31,914 nucleotides of DNA from Firm-04 sp045617625 (GCA_045617625.1 JAZLJA010000011.1:1-31914), one strand, 5' to 3'; positions 22,894 to 30,358 are shown, numbered from the stretch's first letter. Notes: generated by a model from the letters alone, not told the origin. Translations and numbers: made by a program.

Positions 22894-24321
22894 ATGCAAT
22901 CGAATGAAGCAGAAAAGCGCGGCGGCATCGGCAAGATCGTGCAGATCATCGGTGCAGTCGTGGACGTGCGCTTTCAGAAATCCGAGCTGCCCCGTTTGCT
23001 GAACGCCATTGAGTGCGATAACAACGGGCAAAAGCTGGTGCTGGAGGTGGCACAGCATATCGGTGACGATGTGGTGCGCTGCATCGCCATGAGCAGTACA
23101 GACGGGCTGGTGCGCGGCATCGACGCGATCGACACGGGCAGCCCGATCCGCGTTCCCGTGGGGCGTGAAACGCTTGGCAGAGTGTTCAATCTGCTGGGCG
23201 ACCCCGTGGATGAACAGCCCGCCCCGCAAACCGCGGAGCGTCACCCCATTCACCGCGATGCACCTTCCTACGAGGAACAGGCAGCATCGACAGAAGTGCT
23301 GGAAACCGGCATCAAGGTCATCGACCTCATTGCACCGTACCTCAAGGGCGGCAAGATCGGTCTGTTCGGCGGTGCAGGCGTCGGCAAAACGGTGCTGATT
23401 CAGGAACTGATCAATAACGTCGCAAACCAGCACGGCGGCATTTCGGTCTTTACGGGCGTCGGTGAACGTACCCGTGAGGGCAACGACCTCTATAACGAGA
23501 TGAAAGAATCTGGCGTTCTCGAAAAAACCTGTCTGGTTTACGGGCAGATGAACGAACCTCCCGGGGCGAGAATGCGTGTGGCACTGTCCGGTCTGACAAT
23601 GGCGGGATATTTCCGCGATCATGAGGGACAGGATGTGCTGCTGTTCATCGACAACATTTTCCGTTTCACGCAGGCAGGCTCTGAGGTTTCGGCACTGCTC
23701 GGCAGAATGCCTTCTGCCGTCGGTTATCAGCCGACGCTTGCCACCGAAATGGGTGCTTTGCAGGAACGCATCACCTCCACCTCCAAAGGTTCGATCACCT
23801 CGGTTCAGGCGGTCTATGTCCCTGCGGACGATCTGACTGACCCTGCACCTGCCACGACATTTGCCCATCTGGATGCGACCACCGTTTTGTCCCGTTCGAT
23901 CGCATCACTGGGTATTTATCCCGCTGTTGACCCGCTGGAATCCAGCTCCCGTATCCTCGACCCCGATATCGTCGGGCAGGAGCATTATGAAGTCGCCCGC
24001 AAGGTGCAGACCATTCTCCAGCGTTATACCGAATTGCAGGATATCATTGCGATCATGGGTATGGATGAGCTTTCCGATGAGGACAAGCTGACCGTCAACC
24101 GTGCGAGAAAGATCCAGCGATTCCTTTCACAGCCGTTCACGGTCGCGGAACAGTTCACGGGCATGGAGGGCAAGTTTGTCCCGATTGCCGAGACGATTCG
24201 CGGCTTTCGTGAGATCATCGAGGGCTTGCACGACGATCTGCCCGAATCTGCATTTTTGTTTGCAGGCACCATCGACGACGTGATTGAAAAGGCAAAGGCA
24301 ACGGAGGAGGGCGCACAGTGA
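22894..24321 (+). CDS. atpD: F-type ATP synthase subunit beta
   Basis: 475 residues, the catalytic subunit. Walker A GGAGVGKT at 159-166, catalytic glutamate E191 in GERTREGNDLY, Walker B-like VLLFIDNIFRFTQAGSEVSALLGRMPSAVGYQPTL (core LLFIDNIFRF), and the signature PAVDPLESSSR near 345-355. The ribosome site before ATG 22894 is weak (AAGTGAG), which is unusual for such a highly expressed gene, and follows the repeat-bearing spacer. Its stop codon overlaps the atpC start by 4 bases. Confidence 0.98.
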   Translation: MQSNEAEKRGGIGKIVQIIGAVVDVRFQKSELPRLLNAIECDNNGQKLVLEVAQHIGDDVVRCIAMSSTDGLVRGIDAIDTGSPIRVPVGRETLGRVFNLLGDPVDEQPAPQTAERHPIHRDAPSYEEQAASTEVLETGIKVIDLIAPYLKGGKIGLFGGAGVGKTVLIQELINNVANQHGGISVFTGVGERTREGNDLYNEMKESGVLEKTCLVYGQMNEPPGARMRVALSGLTMAGYFRDHEGQDVLLFIDNIFRFTQAGSEVSALLGRMPSAVGYQPTLATEMGALQERITSTSKGSITSVQAVYVPADDLTDPAPATTFAHLDATTVLSRSIASLGIYPAVDPLESSSRILDPDIVGQEHYEVARKVQTILQRYTELQDIIAIMGMDELSDEDKLTVNRARKIQRFLSQPFTVAEQFTGMEGKFVPIAETIRGFREIIEGLHDDLPESAFLFAGTIDDVIEKAKATEEGAQ

Positions 24322-24725
24322 GTACCTTTTTGCTGCGCATTCTCACACCGCGGGATACCTTTTTCGAGGGGGATGTGGAACGGATCATCGTTCACACCAC
24401 CGAAGGCGATGCGGGTATCCTTGCGAAACATGAAAAATATGTTGCCTGCCTGCCTGCGGGTCCGCTGAAAATCACCGCTGCAGACGGTTCCAAGCGGCTT
24501 GCGGCAGTGTCGGGGGGCATCATGAAGGTATCTGAAACACAAACTGTCATTTTGGCAGATGCAGCCGAGTGGGCGGAGGACATTGATGTCGAACACGCCA
24601 AACGCTCGGAGGAAGATGCCAGAAAACGACGTGAGCAAAGCCAAAATCCTCATGACATGGAACGCGCTGAGGCGAAATTGCAGCGTGCCCTGAACCGTCT
24701 GCGCGTTTCCTCTATGGAAAAATAA
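24318..24725 (+). CDS. atpC: F-type ATP synthase subunit epsilon
   Basis: 135 residues from GTG 24318, overlapping atpD (GTGA). N-terminal beta-sandwich with LRILTPRDTFFEGDVERIIVHTTEGDAGILAKHE (key parts TPRDTFFEGDV and GDAGILAKHE) and a C-terminal two-helix part (about 88-133). It links the rotor to F1 and can inhibit ATP hydrolysis. It ends the atp operon. I see no terminator after it, so transcription may run on into the next genes. Confidence 0.96.
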   Translation: MSTFLLRILTPRDTFFEGDVERIIVHTTEGDAGILAKHEKYVACLPAGPLKITAADGSKRLAAVSGGIMKVSETQTVILADAAEWAEDIDVEHAKRSEEDARKRREQSQNPHDMERAEAKLQRALNRLRVSSMEK

Positions 24726-24785
24726 GGATGACACCGCAAACGTGAAGACTTGACGGTGTTGACCGCATCGAAAGGAACAAGCATC

Positions 24786-25460
24786 ATGAAGAAGACACGT
24801 TTATTCTTTCTGCTTACTGTGGTCCTCGGCTGCTTTGCTGCCATCGGGCTGATGAACATTCCCTCCATGAACCGTATCAAAAGCGGCGATATCCGCAGCA
24901 TGGAGGATGTCGAGGACGGCAACTATCAAAGCGGTGATCTGGTCAAGGGCACGATCGAATGCTGCGTGGGCTGCTGCGCGGAGGAGTATAAGACCAACTG
25001 GGGCATCCGCACATCCAAATCCAGCGATAAGCTTTACTATGTCATTCTGCTCAACAACGATAAGTATATGGTGCTTTGCACCTCTGACAAGGATGAGTAT
25101 CGCCGTCTGGACACGCTGTATGACGAGACGATCGAATACTTTGAGCAGCTGGTGGATGAGGAGGTCGATTACGAGAGCATAACCCCGCCTGTCAGCACAA
25201 TGTCGTTTGAGGGGCAGGCTGTGAGCATTCCCTCGGATATCGTCGGCTACTTCAAGGAATGGTATGATGAATATGCCGCATATGAAGGCAGCGTGTTTGA
25301 ATCCGAATGTGAAATGCTGATGCTCCGTTCTTCGGAGTTTGACGGCATCAATACAATGGTCTATGTGGGCATTGGCTGCGGTGCGGCGGCGGTGCTGTGT
25401 TTGATTCTGGCGATCGTATTCGTGATCAAATCGAAACGCGACGAGGTCTACGGATATTGA
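24786..25460 (+). CDS. bitopic membrane protein with extracytoplasmic CCxxCC motif
   Basis: 224 residues from ATG 24786 (AAAGGAAC upstream; an in-frame ATG at 24750 lacks one). Two membrane segments, about 6-24 and 191-214, enclose a region of about 165 residues expected outside the membrane. This contains C59-C60-V-G-C63-C64, four closely spaced cysteines that could form disulfides or bind metal, and an acidic segment around 101-130 (DKDEYRRLDTLYDETIEYFE). The C-terminus is short and basic (KSKRDEVYGY). I do not recognise a family. It lies 60 bases after atpC and 35 before the cellulase gene, with no promoter or terminator visible on either side. Function unknown. Confidence 0.85.
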   Translation: MKKTRLFFLLTVVLGCFAAIGLMNIPSMNRIKSGDIRSMEDVEDGNYQSGDLVKGTIECCVGCCAEEYKTNWGIRTSKSSDKLYYVILLNNDKYMVLCTSDKDEYRRLDTLYDETIEYFEQLVDEEVDYESITPPVSTMSFEGQAVSIPSDIVGYFKEWYDEYAAYEGSVFESECEMLMLRSSEFDGINTMVYVGIGCGAAAVLCLILAIVFVIKSKRDEVYGY

Positions 25461-25495
25461 AATAGTGCAAATTCAAGAAAGAGGGGGCTTTTTCG

Positions 25496-27622
25496 ATGAG
25501 TAAATGCAAACGAATGACGGCGGTGCTGCTCAGCGGGCTGATGACGGCTTCACTGCTCAGTGCCAATGCCGTGCCGCTTTCGGCGGCAGAAAGCAACAAG
25601 GTTTACGACGAGGAAAGCGGCGTGACATATAACACGCAGGATGACTGGCTGCATGTCGAGGGTGACAAGATCGTGGACATGAACGGCAACGAGGTGTGGC
25701 TGACAGGCTGCAACTGGTTCGGCTATAACGTCGGCAGTCAGGTGTTTGACGGTGTCTGGTCGCAGAATATGCACGAGATGCTCAACCAGATCGCAGACCA
25801 CGGTTTCAATCTGCTGCGTGTGCCGATGTCCACCCAGATCCTTCTTCAGTGGCGTGACGGCGGCAAAGATCCTGCAACACCCAAGGTCAACCAATACTGC
25901 AACCCCGAACTGACCGTTGAGGGCGTTTCGGGCGGTACCATTCTCGACAGCTTCACGATCTGGAGCAAGGCGGTGCAGTGGTGCCGGCAAAACGGCATCA
26001 AGATCATGATCGACATTCACTCTGCGGCAACGGACTCCGCAGGACATCAGGTCAATCTCTGGTACACCGACAAGTACAGCACGCAGGATTGGTGCGACGC
26101 ACTCTACTGGTTCGCGGATTATTACAAGAACGATGATACGATCATCGCCATTGACCTGAAAAACGAACCCCACGGCAAGGCGGATGTCCCGAACAACATG
26201 GCGAAATGGGACGGCTCCTCCGATGCGAACAACTGGCGGTATGCGGCAGAGGTCGCAGCGGCATCTGTCATGAAGGCGAACCCCAATCTGCTGGTGATGG
26301 TCGAGGGCAACGAGGTCTACCCAAAAGAAGGCTATGACTGGACGGCTCCTGCGATCGACTACACCACAATGACCGAGTTCTACTACGGTGCATGGTGGGG
26401 CGGCAACTTCCGCGGTGTCCGCAAAGATCCCGTCAATCTGGGCGAGCATCAGAGTCAGCTTGTATATTCGCCGCACGACTACGGTCCGCTGGTTTACGAG
26501 CAGACATGGTTCAACAAGGATTTCACCACCCAGACGCTTCTGGATGACTACTGGTATGATACATGGGCATTCATCGCCGAGGAACACATCGCACCGCTGC
26601 TGATAGGTGAGTGGGGCGGTTTCATCGACGAACACGACAAGGACGGCAAAAACCGCAGATGGATGACACTTCTGCGCGACTACATGATCAAGATGCACAT
26701 TCACCATACGTTCTGGTGCTTCAACGAAAATTCGGGCGACACGGGTGGATTGGTGTACGACAACTTCGGCAAGTGGGATGAGGAAAAATATGAACTCGTG
26801 CGCCCTGCACTCTGGCAGGATGACAACGGCGTGTTCATCAGCCTTGACCACGAAGTTCCGCTTGGTCAGAACGGTCAGTCCATCAACGATTTCTACGGCA
26901 ATGGCGGCAACACCGACACCGGCAGCACTCCGAAGCAGACCACTGCTCCCGATGATCACCTCTACGGCGATGTCAACGAGGATGGGCAGGTGACGGTCTC
27001 CGATGCGATCCTCCTCAGCAGAATTTCTGCCGAGGATGTCACAGTGGATGTTTCGGCAAAGGGCTTGGAAAATGCCGATGTGAACGGCGACGGCGCAAAG
27101 AATTCTGAGGATACCGCAATGGTGCTGCGCTATGTGGCAAAACTCATCACGCTGGATGACCTGAATCCGCACAAGGGCGAAAGCACAGGCGGCACAACCC
27201 AGACAAGCAGCGGCGGCGGACAGACACTCAAGGAAAAACAGCCCGAAGGTCCGTTCTATCTGAACATTGTGCTTTCGGATGATGTGACACCCGTTTTGAA
27301 TATGGATATTGCAGGCAAGCACTATAAGCAGGATGTCACCGATTTTAAGGCTGCGGAAACGATCACGATGGAAACAGTCTATGACACTCTGCCAAGCAGC
27401 AAGGGCGAAACGCTGATTCGCATTGCAGTGCCTTACAGTGTCGGCAACATCGGCAGCCTGAACCTGACGCTTTACGGCAACACGGGCGAGGGCAGCAGCA
27501 CGACATTCGGCATCATGCTGAATCAGAAAGTGTCGTTCACGCTTTGCAAAGACGGTCAATATTTCTCGGAAGCAACCATCGAGTATGACGGCAAGGATTT
27601 TGCCGCTGCAACATCGAAATAA
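25496..27622 (+). CDS. secreted GH5 endoglucanase with internal dockerin and C-terminal domain
   Basis: 708 residues. A Sec signal peptide (about 1-30) ends near LSAAES. The GH5 cellulase domain spans about 50-455: LKNEPHG with acid/base E224, and LIGEWGGF with nucleophile E372, plus HDYGP and FWCFNENSGDTGG. A linker (about 468-487) leads to a type I dockerin (about 489-557) with two Ca2+-binding repeats: GDVNEDGQVTVSDAILL and ADVNGDGAKNSEDTAMVL (D492/N494/D496 and D528/N530/D532). A Gly/Thr/Ser linker (about 561-578) precedes a 120-residue beta-rich domain (about 583-702) I cannot name, possibly a carbohydrate-binding module. The enzyme should cleave beta-1,4-glucans on a cellulosome. Dockerins are mostly terminal, so this placement is notable. 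RBS GAGGGGG; no promoter seen nearby. Confidence 0.95.
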   Translation: MSKCKRMTAVLLSGLMTASLLSANAVPLSAAESNKVYDEESGVTYNTQDDWLHVEGDKIVDMNGNEVWLTGCNWFGYNVGSQVFDGVWSQNMHEMLNQIADHGFNLLRVPMSTQILLQWRDGGKDPATPKVNQYCNPELTVEGVSGGTILDSFTIWSKAVQWCRQNGIKIMIDIHSAATDSAGHQVNLWYTDKYSTQDWCDALYWFADYYKNDDTIIAIDLKNEPHGKADVPNNMAKWDGSSDANNWRYAAEVAAASVMKANPNLLVMVEGNEVYPKEGYDWTAPAIDYTTMTEFYYGAWWGGNFRGVRKDPVNLGEHQSQLVYSPHDYGPLVYEQTWFNKDFTTQTLLDDYWYDTWAFIAEEHIAPLLIGEWGGFIDEHDKDGKNRRWMTLLRDYMIKMHIHHTFWCFNENSGDTGGLVYDNFGKWDEEKYELVRPALWQDDNGVFISLDHEVPLGQNGQSINDFYGNGGNTDTGSTPKQTTAPDDHLYGDVNEDGQVTVSDAILLSRISAEDVTVDVSAKGLENADVNGDGAKNSEDTAMVLRYVAKLITLDDLNPHKGESTGGTTQTSSGGGQTLKEKQPEGPFYLNIVLSDDVTPVLNMDIAGKHYKQDVTDFKAAETITMETVYDTLPSSKGETLIRIAVPYSVGNIGSLNLTLYGNTGEGSSTTFGIMLNQKVSFTLCKDGQYFSEATIEYDGKDFAAATSK

Positions 27623-27636
27623 GAGGAGGAATTATC

Positions 27637-27906
27637 ATGAAGTACGCGATCACCTATATCAAAAAGCTGGATGTCAACAAGTTCACGGATGAAATGCCTG
27701 TGGGCGAGATCGAAGCAGATCTGCTGGGCGTGGCAAAGCGCACGGCGAATGAATATCTGAATCAGTGGTTTGTGGATAAAAAGCTGAAAGTTTGCAACAA
27801 GGGCGAATGGGTCAAGGATGTGAAGCGCAACGGTCAGGTGCGTGATTTCATGGTGACGGATGGCGATAAGCCCTCAAAGCTGATTTTCATTCTCCGCGAA
27901 GCATAA
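27637..27906 (+). CDS. small hypothetical protein downstream of the cellulase
   Basis: 89 residues, basic (many Lys/Arg), no signal peptide or membrane segment. ATG 27637 follows a strong GAGGAGG site and is 14 bases after the cellulase stop, so the two are cotranscribed. The middle (EIEADLLGVAKRTANEYLNQWFVDKKLKVC, key part DLLGVAKRTANEYLNQW) could form a helix-turn-helix-like pair, and the end contains beta-forming KLIFILREA. No family recognised. A terminator follows at 27911. Confidence 0.8.
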   Translation: MKYAITYIKKLDVNKFTDEMPVGEIEADLLGVAKRTANEYLNQWFVDKKLKVCNKGEWVKDVKRNGQVRDFMVTDGDKPSKLIFILREA

Positions 27907-27910
27907 TCAA

Positions 27911-27950
27911 AAATCGCTCAAGCCTTTTTACGGGCTTGAGCGATTTCATT
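27911..27950 (+). terminator. terminator after the cellulase unit
   Basis: AAATCGCTCAAGCC (27911-27924) pairs perfectly with GGCTTGAGCGATTT (27933-27946) around a short T-rich loop; the tail TTTCATTTG is moderately T-rich. It is the first clear terminator after atpI, about 10 kb upstream. Confidence 0.88.
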
Positions 27951-27970
27951 TGTCGATAAAGTTGTTATTG

Positions 27971-28030
27971 ATAATGGGGCTCAGCCCCAAACCCTGCCAA
28001 AGGGACACTGTCCCTTTGGAATCTCATGAT
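27971..28030 (+). repeat. dispersed intergenic repeat, type B, copy 3
   Basis: TAATGGGGCTCAGCCCCAAA, CCCTGCCAAAGGGA, then TCCCTTTGGAATCTCATGAT. It contains two hairpins, GGGGCTCAGCCCC and AAAGGGACACTGTCCCTTT. The 40 bases between it and the next gene hold nothing I recognise. Confidence 0.8.
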
Positions 28031-28069
28031 GAAGCGGAGCTCCAATCAAAAATCGCCGCAGGCACCGAT

Positions 28070-28474
28070 TCACAGATCGACAATTTGCGATTTGTCAAGT
28101 TCTTTTTCCTGATCCTCGCGCTTCTTCGTTGTAAACAATGCGTATTCCACCATGAACACCGCTGTTGGGATATTACAAAACAGCAGGATAGGTGCGGCCA
28201 CTAGTACAATGTCGCCTGCCGTTGTCGGTTCAGGTTTCTCGTTCGGAATTTCAACGATTTCATTGGTGCTTTCATCCAACACAGTGGTCGATCCCACTCC
28301 CTTAACCGCACTTAAAAAAACCGCAGGTATAGCGAGCAACAGTGATATCCCAAATGTGATGATCGGCAGACACAATCCGTACTTTCTGCCGTTTTTGTGG
28401 CTGCACAAGCGGCATTGACAATATACCAACACGCCAATGATGCCAACCATAAGTAGAAGAACAATCAGATCCAT
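28070..28474 (-). CDS. small membrane protein in DUF2089 operon
   Basis: 134 residues from ATG 28474 with AAAGGAG 9 bases upstream. Three hydrophobic segments: about 2-20, 33-57 and 88-113; between the second and third is a polar acidic stretch (about 58-85, with ESTNEIVEIPNEKPEPTT). The first segment is followed by CQCRLCSHKNGRK, with three cysteines in a short basic region. The C-terminus is charged (KKREDQEKELDKS). No family recognised. The gene is 33 bases after the DUF2089 regulator gene on the same strand and is probably controlled by it. Confidence 0.82.
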   Translation of the reverse strand: MDLIVLLLMVGIIGVLVYCQCRLCSHKNGRKYGLCLPIITFGISLLLAIPAVFLSAVKGVGSTTVLDESTNEIVEIPNEKPEPTTAGDIVLVAAPILLFCNIPTAVFMVEYALFTTKKREDQEKELDKSQIVDL

Positions 28475-28507
28475 GAAAGATACTCCTTTCTGTGCGGCAG
28501 TGTCCGA

Positions 28508-28807
28508 TTACGGGCTGCCCTTTTGCTTGCGATATTCGTGAATGAGAATTTTTGCAGTGTCGAAGTCCAGTTTGTCGCTGATGGCAAGGCGTTTGACGGT
28601 TGCCACGAACGGATCCTGTTCGGCGGATTCAGCAAGTTGGATTTTCTGGATCAGCCTGTCAAGCCGCAGACGCACTGTGGGATAGGAGACATCGTATTGC
28701 CGTGCGACCTCTTTGAGTGAGCCTGATGCGAGCAGAAACCGCTTGATAAATGCGACGTCCTCATCTTCAAGGCCAGCCATCCAATCGGGAACAAGTTCAA
28801 TCGCCAT
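28508..28807 (-). CDS. DUF2089 family putative regulator
   Basis: 99 residues from ATG 28807, which has AAAGGAGGG upstream. The DUF2089 signature is clear: PDWMAGLEDEDVAFIKRFLLASGSLKEVARQYDVSYPTVRLRLDRLI (key parts FIKRFLLASGSLKEVA and YPTVRLRLDRLI), a sigma-factor-like helix-turn-helix, followed by a helical tail. The zinc-ribbon sometimes found at the start of family members is missing here, so this is the short form. It has its own promoter with a palindrome over the -10 box and is cotranscribed with the small membrane protein gene. Regulatory target unknown; autoregulation is plausible. Confidence 0.88.
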   Translation of the reverse strand: MAIELVPDWMAGLEDEDVAFIKRFLLASGSLKEVARQYDVSYPTVRLRLDRLIQKIQLAESAEQDPFVATVKRLAISDKLDFDTAKILIHEYRKQKGSP

Positions 28808-28825
28808 CGGTATCCCTCCTTTAAC

Positions 28826-28850
28826 ATTATTTAGTATATACCTAAATAAT
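28826..28850. promoter_or_regulatory. operator-like palindrome over the DUF2089 promoter
   Basis: ATTATTTAG (28826-28834) and CTAAATAAT (28842-28850) are perfect inverted repeats around a 7-base TATATAC centre. The palindrome overlaps the -10 box and part of the spacer of the minus-strand promoter. Confidence 0.75.
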
Positions 28851-28861
28851 ATTAAAGTCAA
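28833..28861 (-). promoter_or_regulatory. promoter of the DUF2089 operon
   Basis: On the minus strand: TTGACT (28861-28856), 17-base spacer, TATACT (28838-28833), about 25 bases before ATG 28807. Confidence 0.8.
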
Positions 28862-28969
28862 TATGAAAGAAATGATTTTGTATCATTGAACAAATTGCAA
28901 GCCGCCCTCTTGTGCAGATTGCAGCAATCCACAAAATGATATGTTTTTTCGGAAATTATAAAAAACCCC

Positions 28970-28998
28970 TTGACAAATCGCAAACAGTGTGCTATACT
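28970..28998 (+). promoter_or_regulatory. promoter of rplJ-rplL
   Basis: Perfect TTGACA (28970-28975), 17-base spacer, TATACT (28993-28998). The start codon is 29225, so the leader is about 220 bases and holds the L10 leader structure and a terminator-like hairpin. The region 28862-28969 holds nothing I recognise. Confidence 0.85.
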
Positions 28999-29036
28999 AT
29001 TCTATGCTGTGATTTGAATGTAACAGTTCCCGTATT

Positions 29037-29108
29037 CCATAGACAGTCGGCATTCGCATTTGATGCGTTGGAAGTCCGGCCGAGGAGTGCCGATTGTTTT
29101 CATAGAAT
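29037..29108 (+). ncRNA. ribosomal protein L10 leader (cis-regulatory RNA)
   Basis: ACAGTCGGCA (29043-29052) pairs with TGCCGATTGT (29088-29097), enclosing two small hairpins (CGCATTTGATGCG and GGAAGTCC) and a GCCGAGGAG purine-rich stretch consistent with a kink-turn. This position and shape match the L10 leader, in which the L10-L12 complex binds its own mRNA. Structure drawn by eye. Confidence 0.75.
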
Positions 29109-29113
29109 GATAC

Positions 29114-29147
29114 AACCGCCTCTCCTTATCATCGGGAGAGGCGGTTT
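29114..29147 (+). terminator. attenuator hairpin in the rplJ leader
   Basis: AACCGCCTCTCC (29114-29125) pairs with GGAGAGGCGGTT (29135-29146), 12 bp, followed by TTTCATTG. Placed after the L10 leader, it likely acts as a regulated terminator. Confidence 0.75.
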
Positions 29148-29224
29148 CATTGCATATCCTCGCAATGGTTTGCCTCGCTGTTTTTTCAGCATCGCAAGCT
29201 TATCATGACGGAGGTGAAATTTTC

Positions 29225-29734
29225 ATGCCGAGTGAAAAGGTACTGCAAAGCAAGCAGGCAAAGGTTGAGGCTCTCACCGAACTGCTCAAGAACGCTTCCG
29301 CTTGTGTCCTCGTCGATTACAAGGGCATCAGCGTGGCTGACGACACAAAGCTTCGTAAGGAGCTGCGTGAGGCAGGCGTGACCTACATGGTTCAGAAGAA
29401 CACTTTGATCCGCCTTGCAATGCACAACATCGGCTTCGATCAGTTTGATGGTATGCTCGAAGGCACCACTGCAATCGCAGTTTCTGCCGCTGACCAGACC
29501 GTCGCTGCCCGTATTCTGGGTGAGTTTGCTGAGAAGTCCGAAGGCAAGTTCTCCCTGAAGGGCGGATTTGTCGATGGTGATGTCTATGATGCTGCAAAGA
29601 TCATGGCTCTCTCCAAGATTCCTTCCAAGGATGTCCTGCTCGCACAGCTCCTCGGTTCCCTGCAGGGTCCGATGCAGAAGCTGGCTGCAACATTGCAGGC
29701 TCTCGTGGACAAGAAGAACTCCGAGGCTGCGTAA
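29225..29734 (+). CDS. rplJ: 50S ribosomal protein L10
   Basis: 169 residues, normal length. It forms the base of the L7/L12 stalk. Typical features: LTELLKNASACVLVDYKGISVADDTKLRKELREAG (key parts VDYKGISV and LRKELREAG), VQKNTLIRLAM, and the C-terminal L12-binding helix (about 130-165). ATG 29225 follows GGAGGTGA; an in-frame ATG at 29150 lies at the foot of the attenuator hairpin and is rejected. rplK and rplA, usually upstream, are absent here. Confidence 0.97.
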   Translation: MPSEKVLQSKQAKVEALTELLKNASACVLVDYKGISVADDTKLRKELREAGVTYMVQKNTLIRLAMHNIGFDQFDGMLEGTTAIAVSAADQTVAARILGEFAEKSEGKFSLKGGFVDGDVYDAAKIMALSKIPSKDVLLAQLLGSLQGPMQKLAATLQALVDKKNSEAA

Positions 29735-29791
29735 TTGCCTCAACATTCGTAAACCCGAATTTTAATTTTTATTATGTAAAGGAGATTTATC

Positions 29792-30163
29792 ATGGCTTCC
29801 GAAAAGACTATGAAGTTTATCGAAGATATCAAGGCACTCTCCGTTCTCGAGCTGGCTGAGCTGGTCGAGGCAATTCAGGAAGAGTTTGGCGTTACCGCTG
29901 TTGTCGCTGCTGCTGGCCCTGCTGCCGGCGGTGCTGAGGCTGCTGCTGAAAAGACCGAGTTTGACGTTGTTCTGACCTCCTTCGGTGATGCTAAGATGGG
30001 CGTCATCAAGGCTGTCAAGGATATCCTTGGTCTGGGCCTGAAAGAAGCAAAGGCTGCTGTTGAAGGCGCACCTTGCACCCTCAAGGAAGCAGTTGCTAAG
30101 GCTGAGGCTGAAGAGCTGAAGGCAAAGCTGGAAGAAGCTGGCGCTACCATCGAGCTGAAGTAA
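29792..30163 (+). CDS. rplL: 50S ribosomal protein L7/L12
   Basis: 123 residues. N-terminal dimerisation domain (about 1-35, with LELAELVEAIQEEFGV), Ala/Gly-rich hinge (about 36-55), and C-terminal factor-binding domain with EKTEFDVVLTSFGDAKMGVIKAVKDILGLGLKEAK (key parts FDVVLTSFG and KDILGLGLKEAK). AAAGGAG precedes ATG. 57 bases separate it from rplJ. A strong terminator follows; rpoB does not follow, unlike many Firmicutes. Confidence 0.98.
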   Translation: MASEKTMKFIEDIKALSVLELAELVEAIQEEFGVTAVVAAAGPAAGGAEAAAEKTEFDVVLTSFGDAKMGVIKAVKDILGLGLKEAKAAVEGAPCTLKEAVAKAEAEELKAKLEEAGATIELK

Positions 30164-30268
30164 TTCTTCTCAAAAACAAAAGACGCTCTGTCGTTAGGTC
30201 GGTACTCATAAAGAAGTTTTTCAGCAACTATTATGTTAAGACCTATACAGCGGGCTATTAAACGAAAC

Positions 30269-30303
30269 AGGCAGATACTTCTACAAGAGGTATCTGCCTT
30301 TTT
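30269..30303 (+). terminator. terminator of rplJ-rplL, likely bidirectional
   Basis: AGGCAGATACTTCT (30269-30282) pairs with AGAGGTATCTGCCT (30286-30299) with one G-T pair, followed by TTTTT. It lies between convergent units. The 100 bases between rplL and this hairpin hold nothing I recognise. Confidence 0.9.
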
Positions 30304-30358
30304 CATTCTTTTATTCTAATCAGGCTTCTGAGAATTCATCAACTTATCAAGTACTATC

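Noticed and set aside
25550..27559. Long open frame on the minus strand opposite the cellulase
   Set aside because: It is antisense to a clear GH5-dockerin gene, has no ribosome site, and gives a low-complexity His/Arg/Val-rich product, as expected for the shadow of a G+C-biased gene.
29150..29224. Earlier start for rplJ at 29150
   Set aside because: It lies at the foot of the attenuator hairpin, lacks a ribosome site, and would add residues not found in L10.
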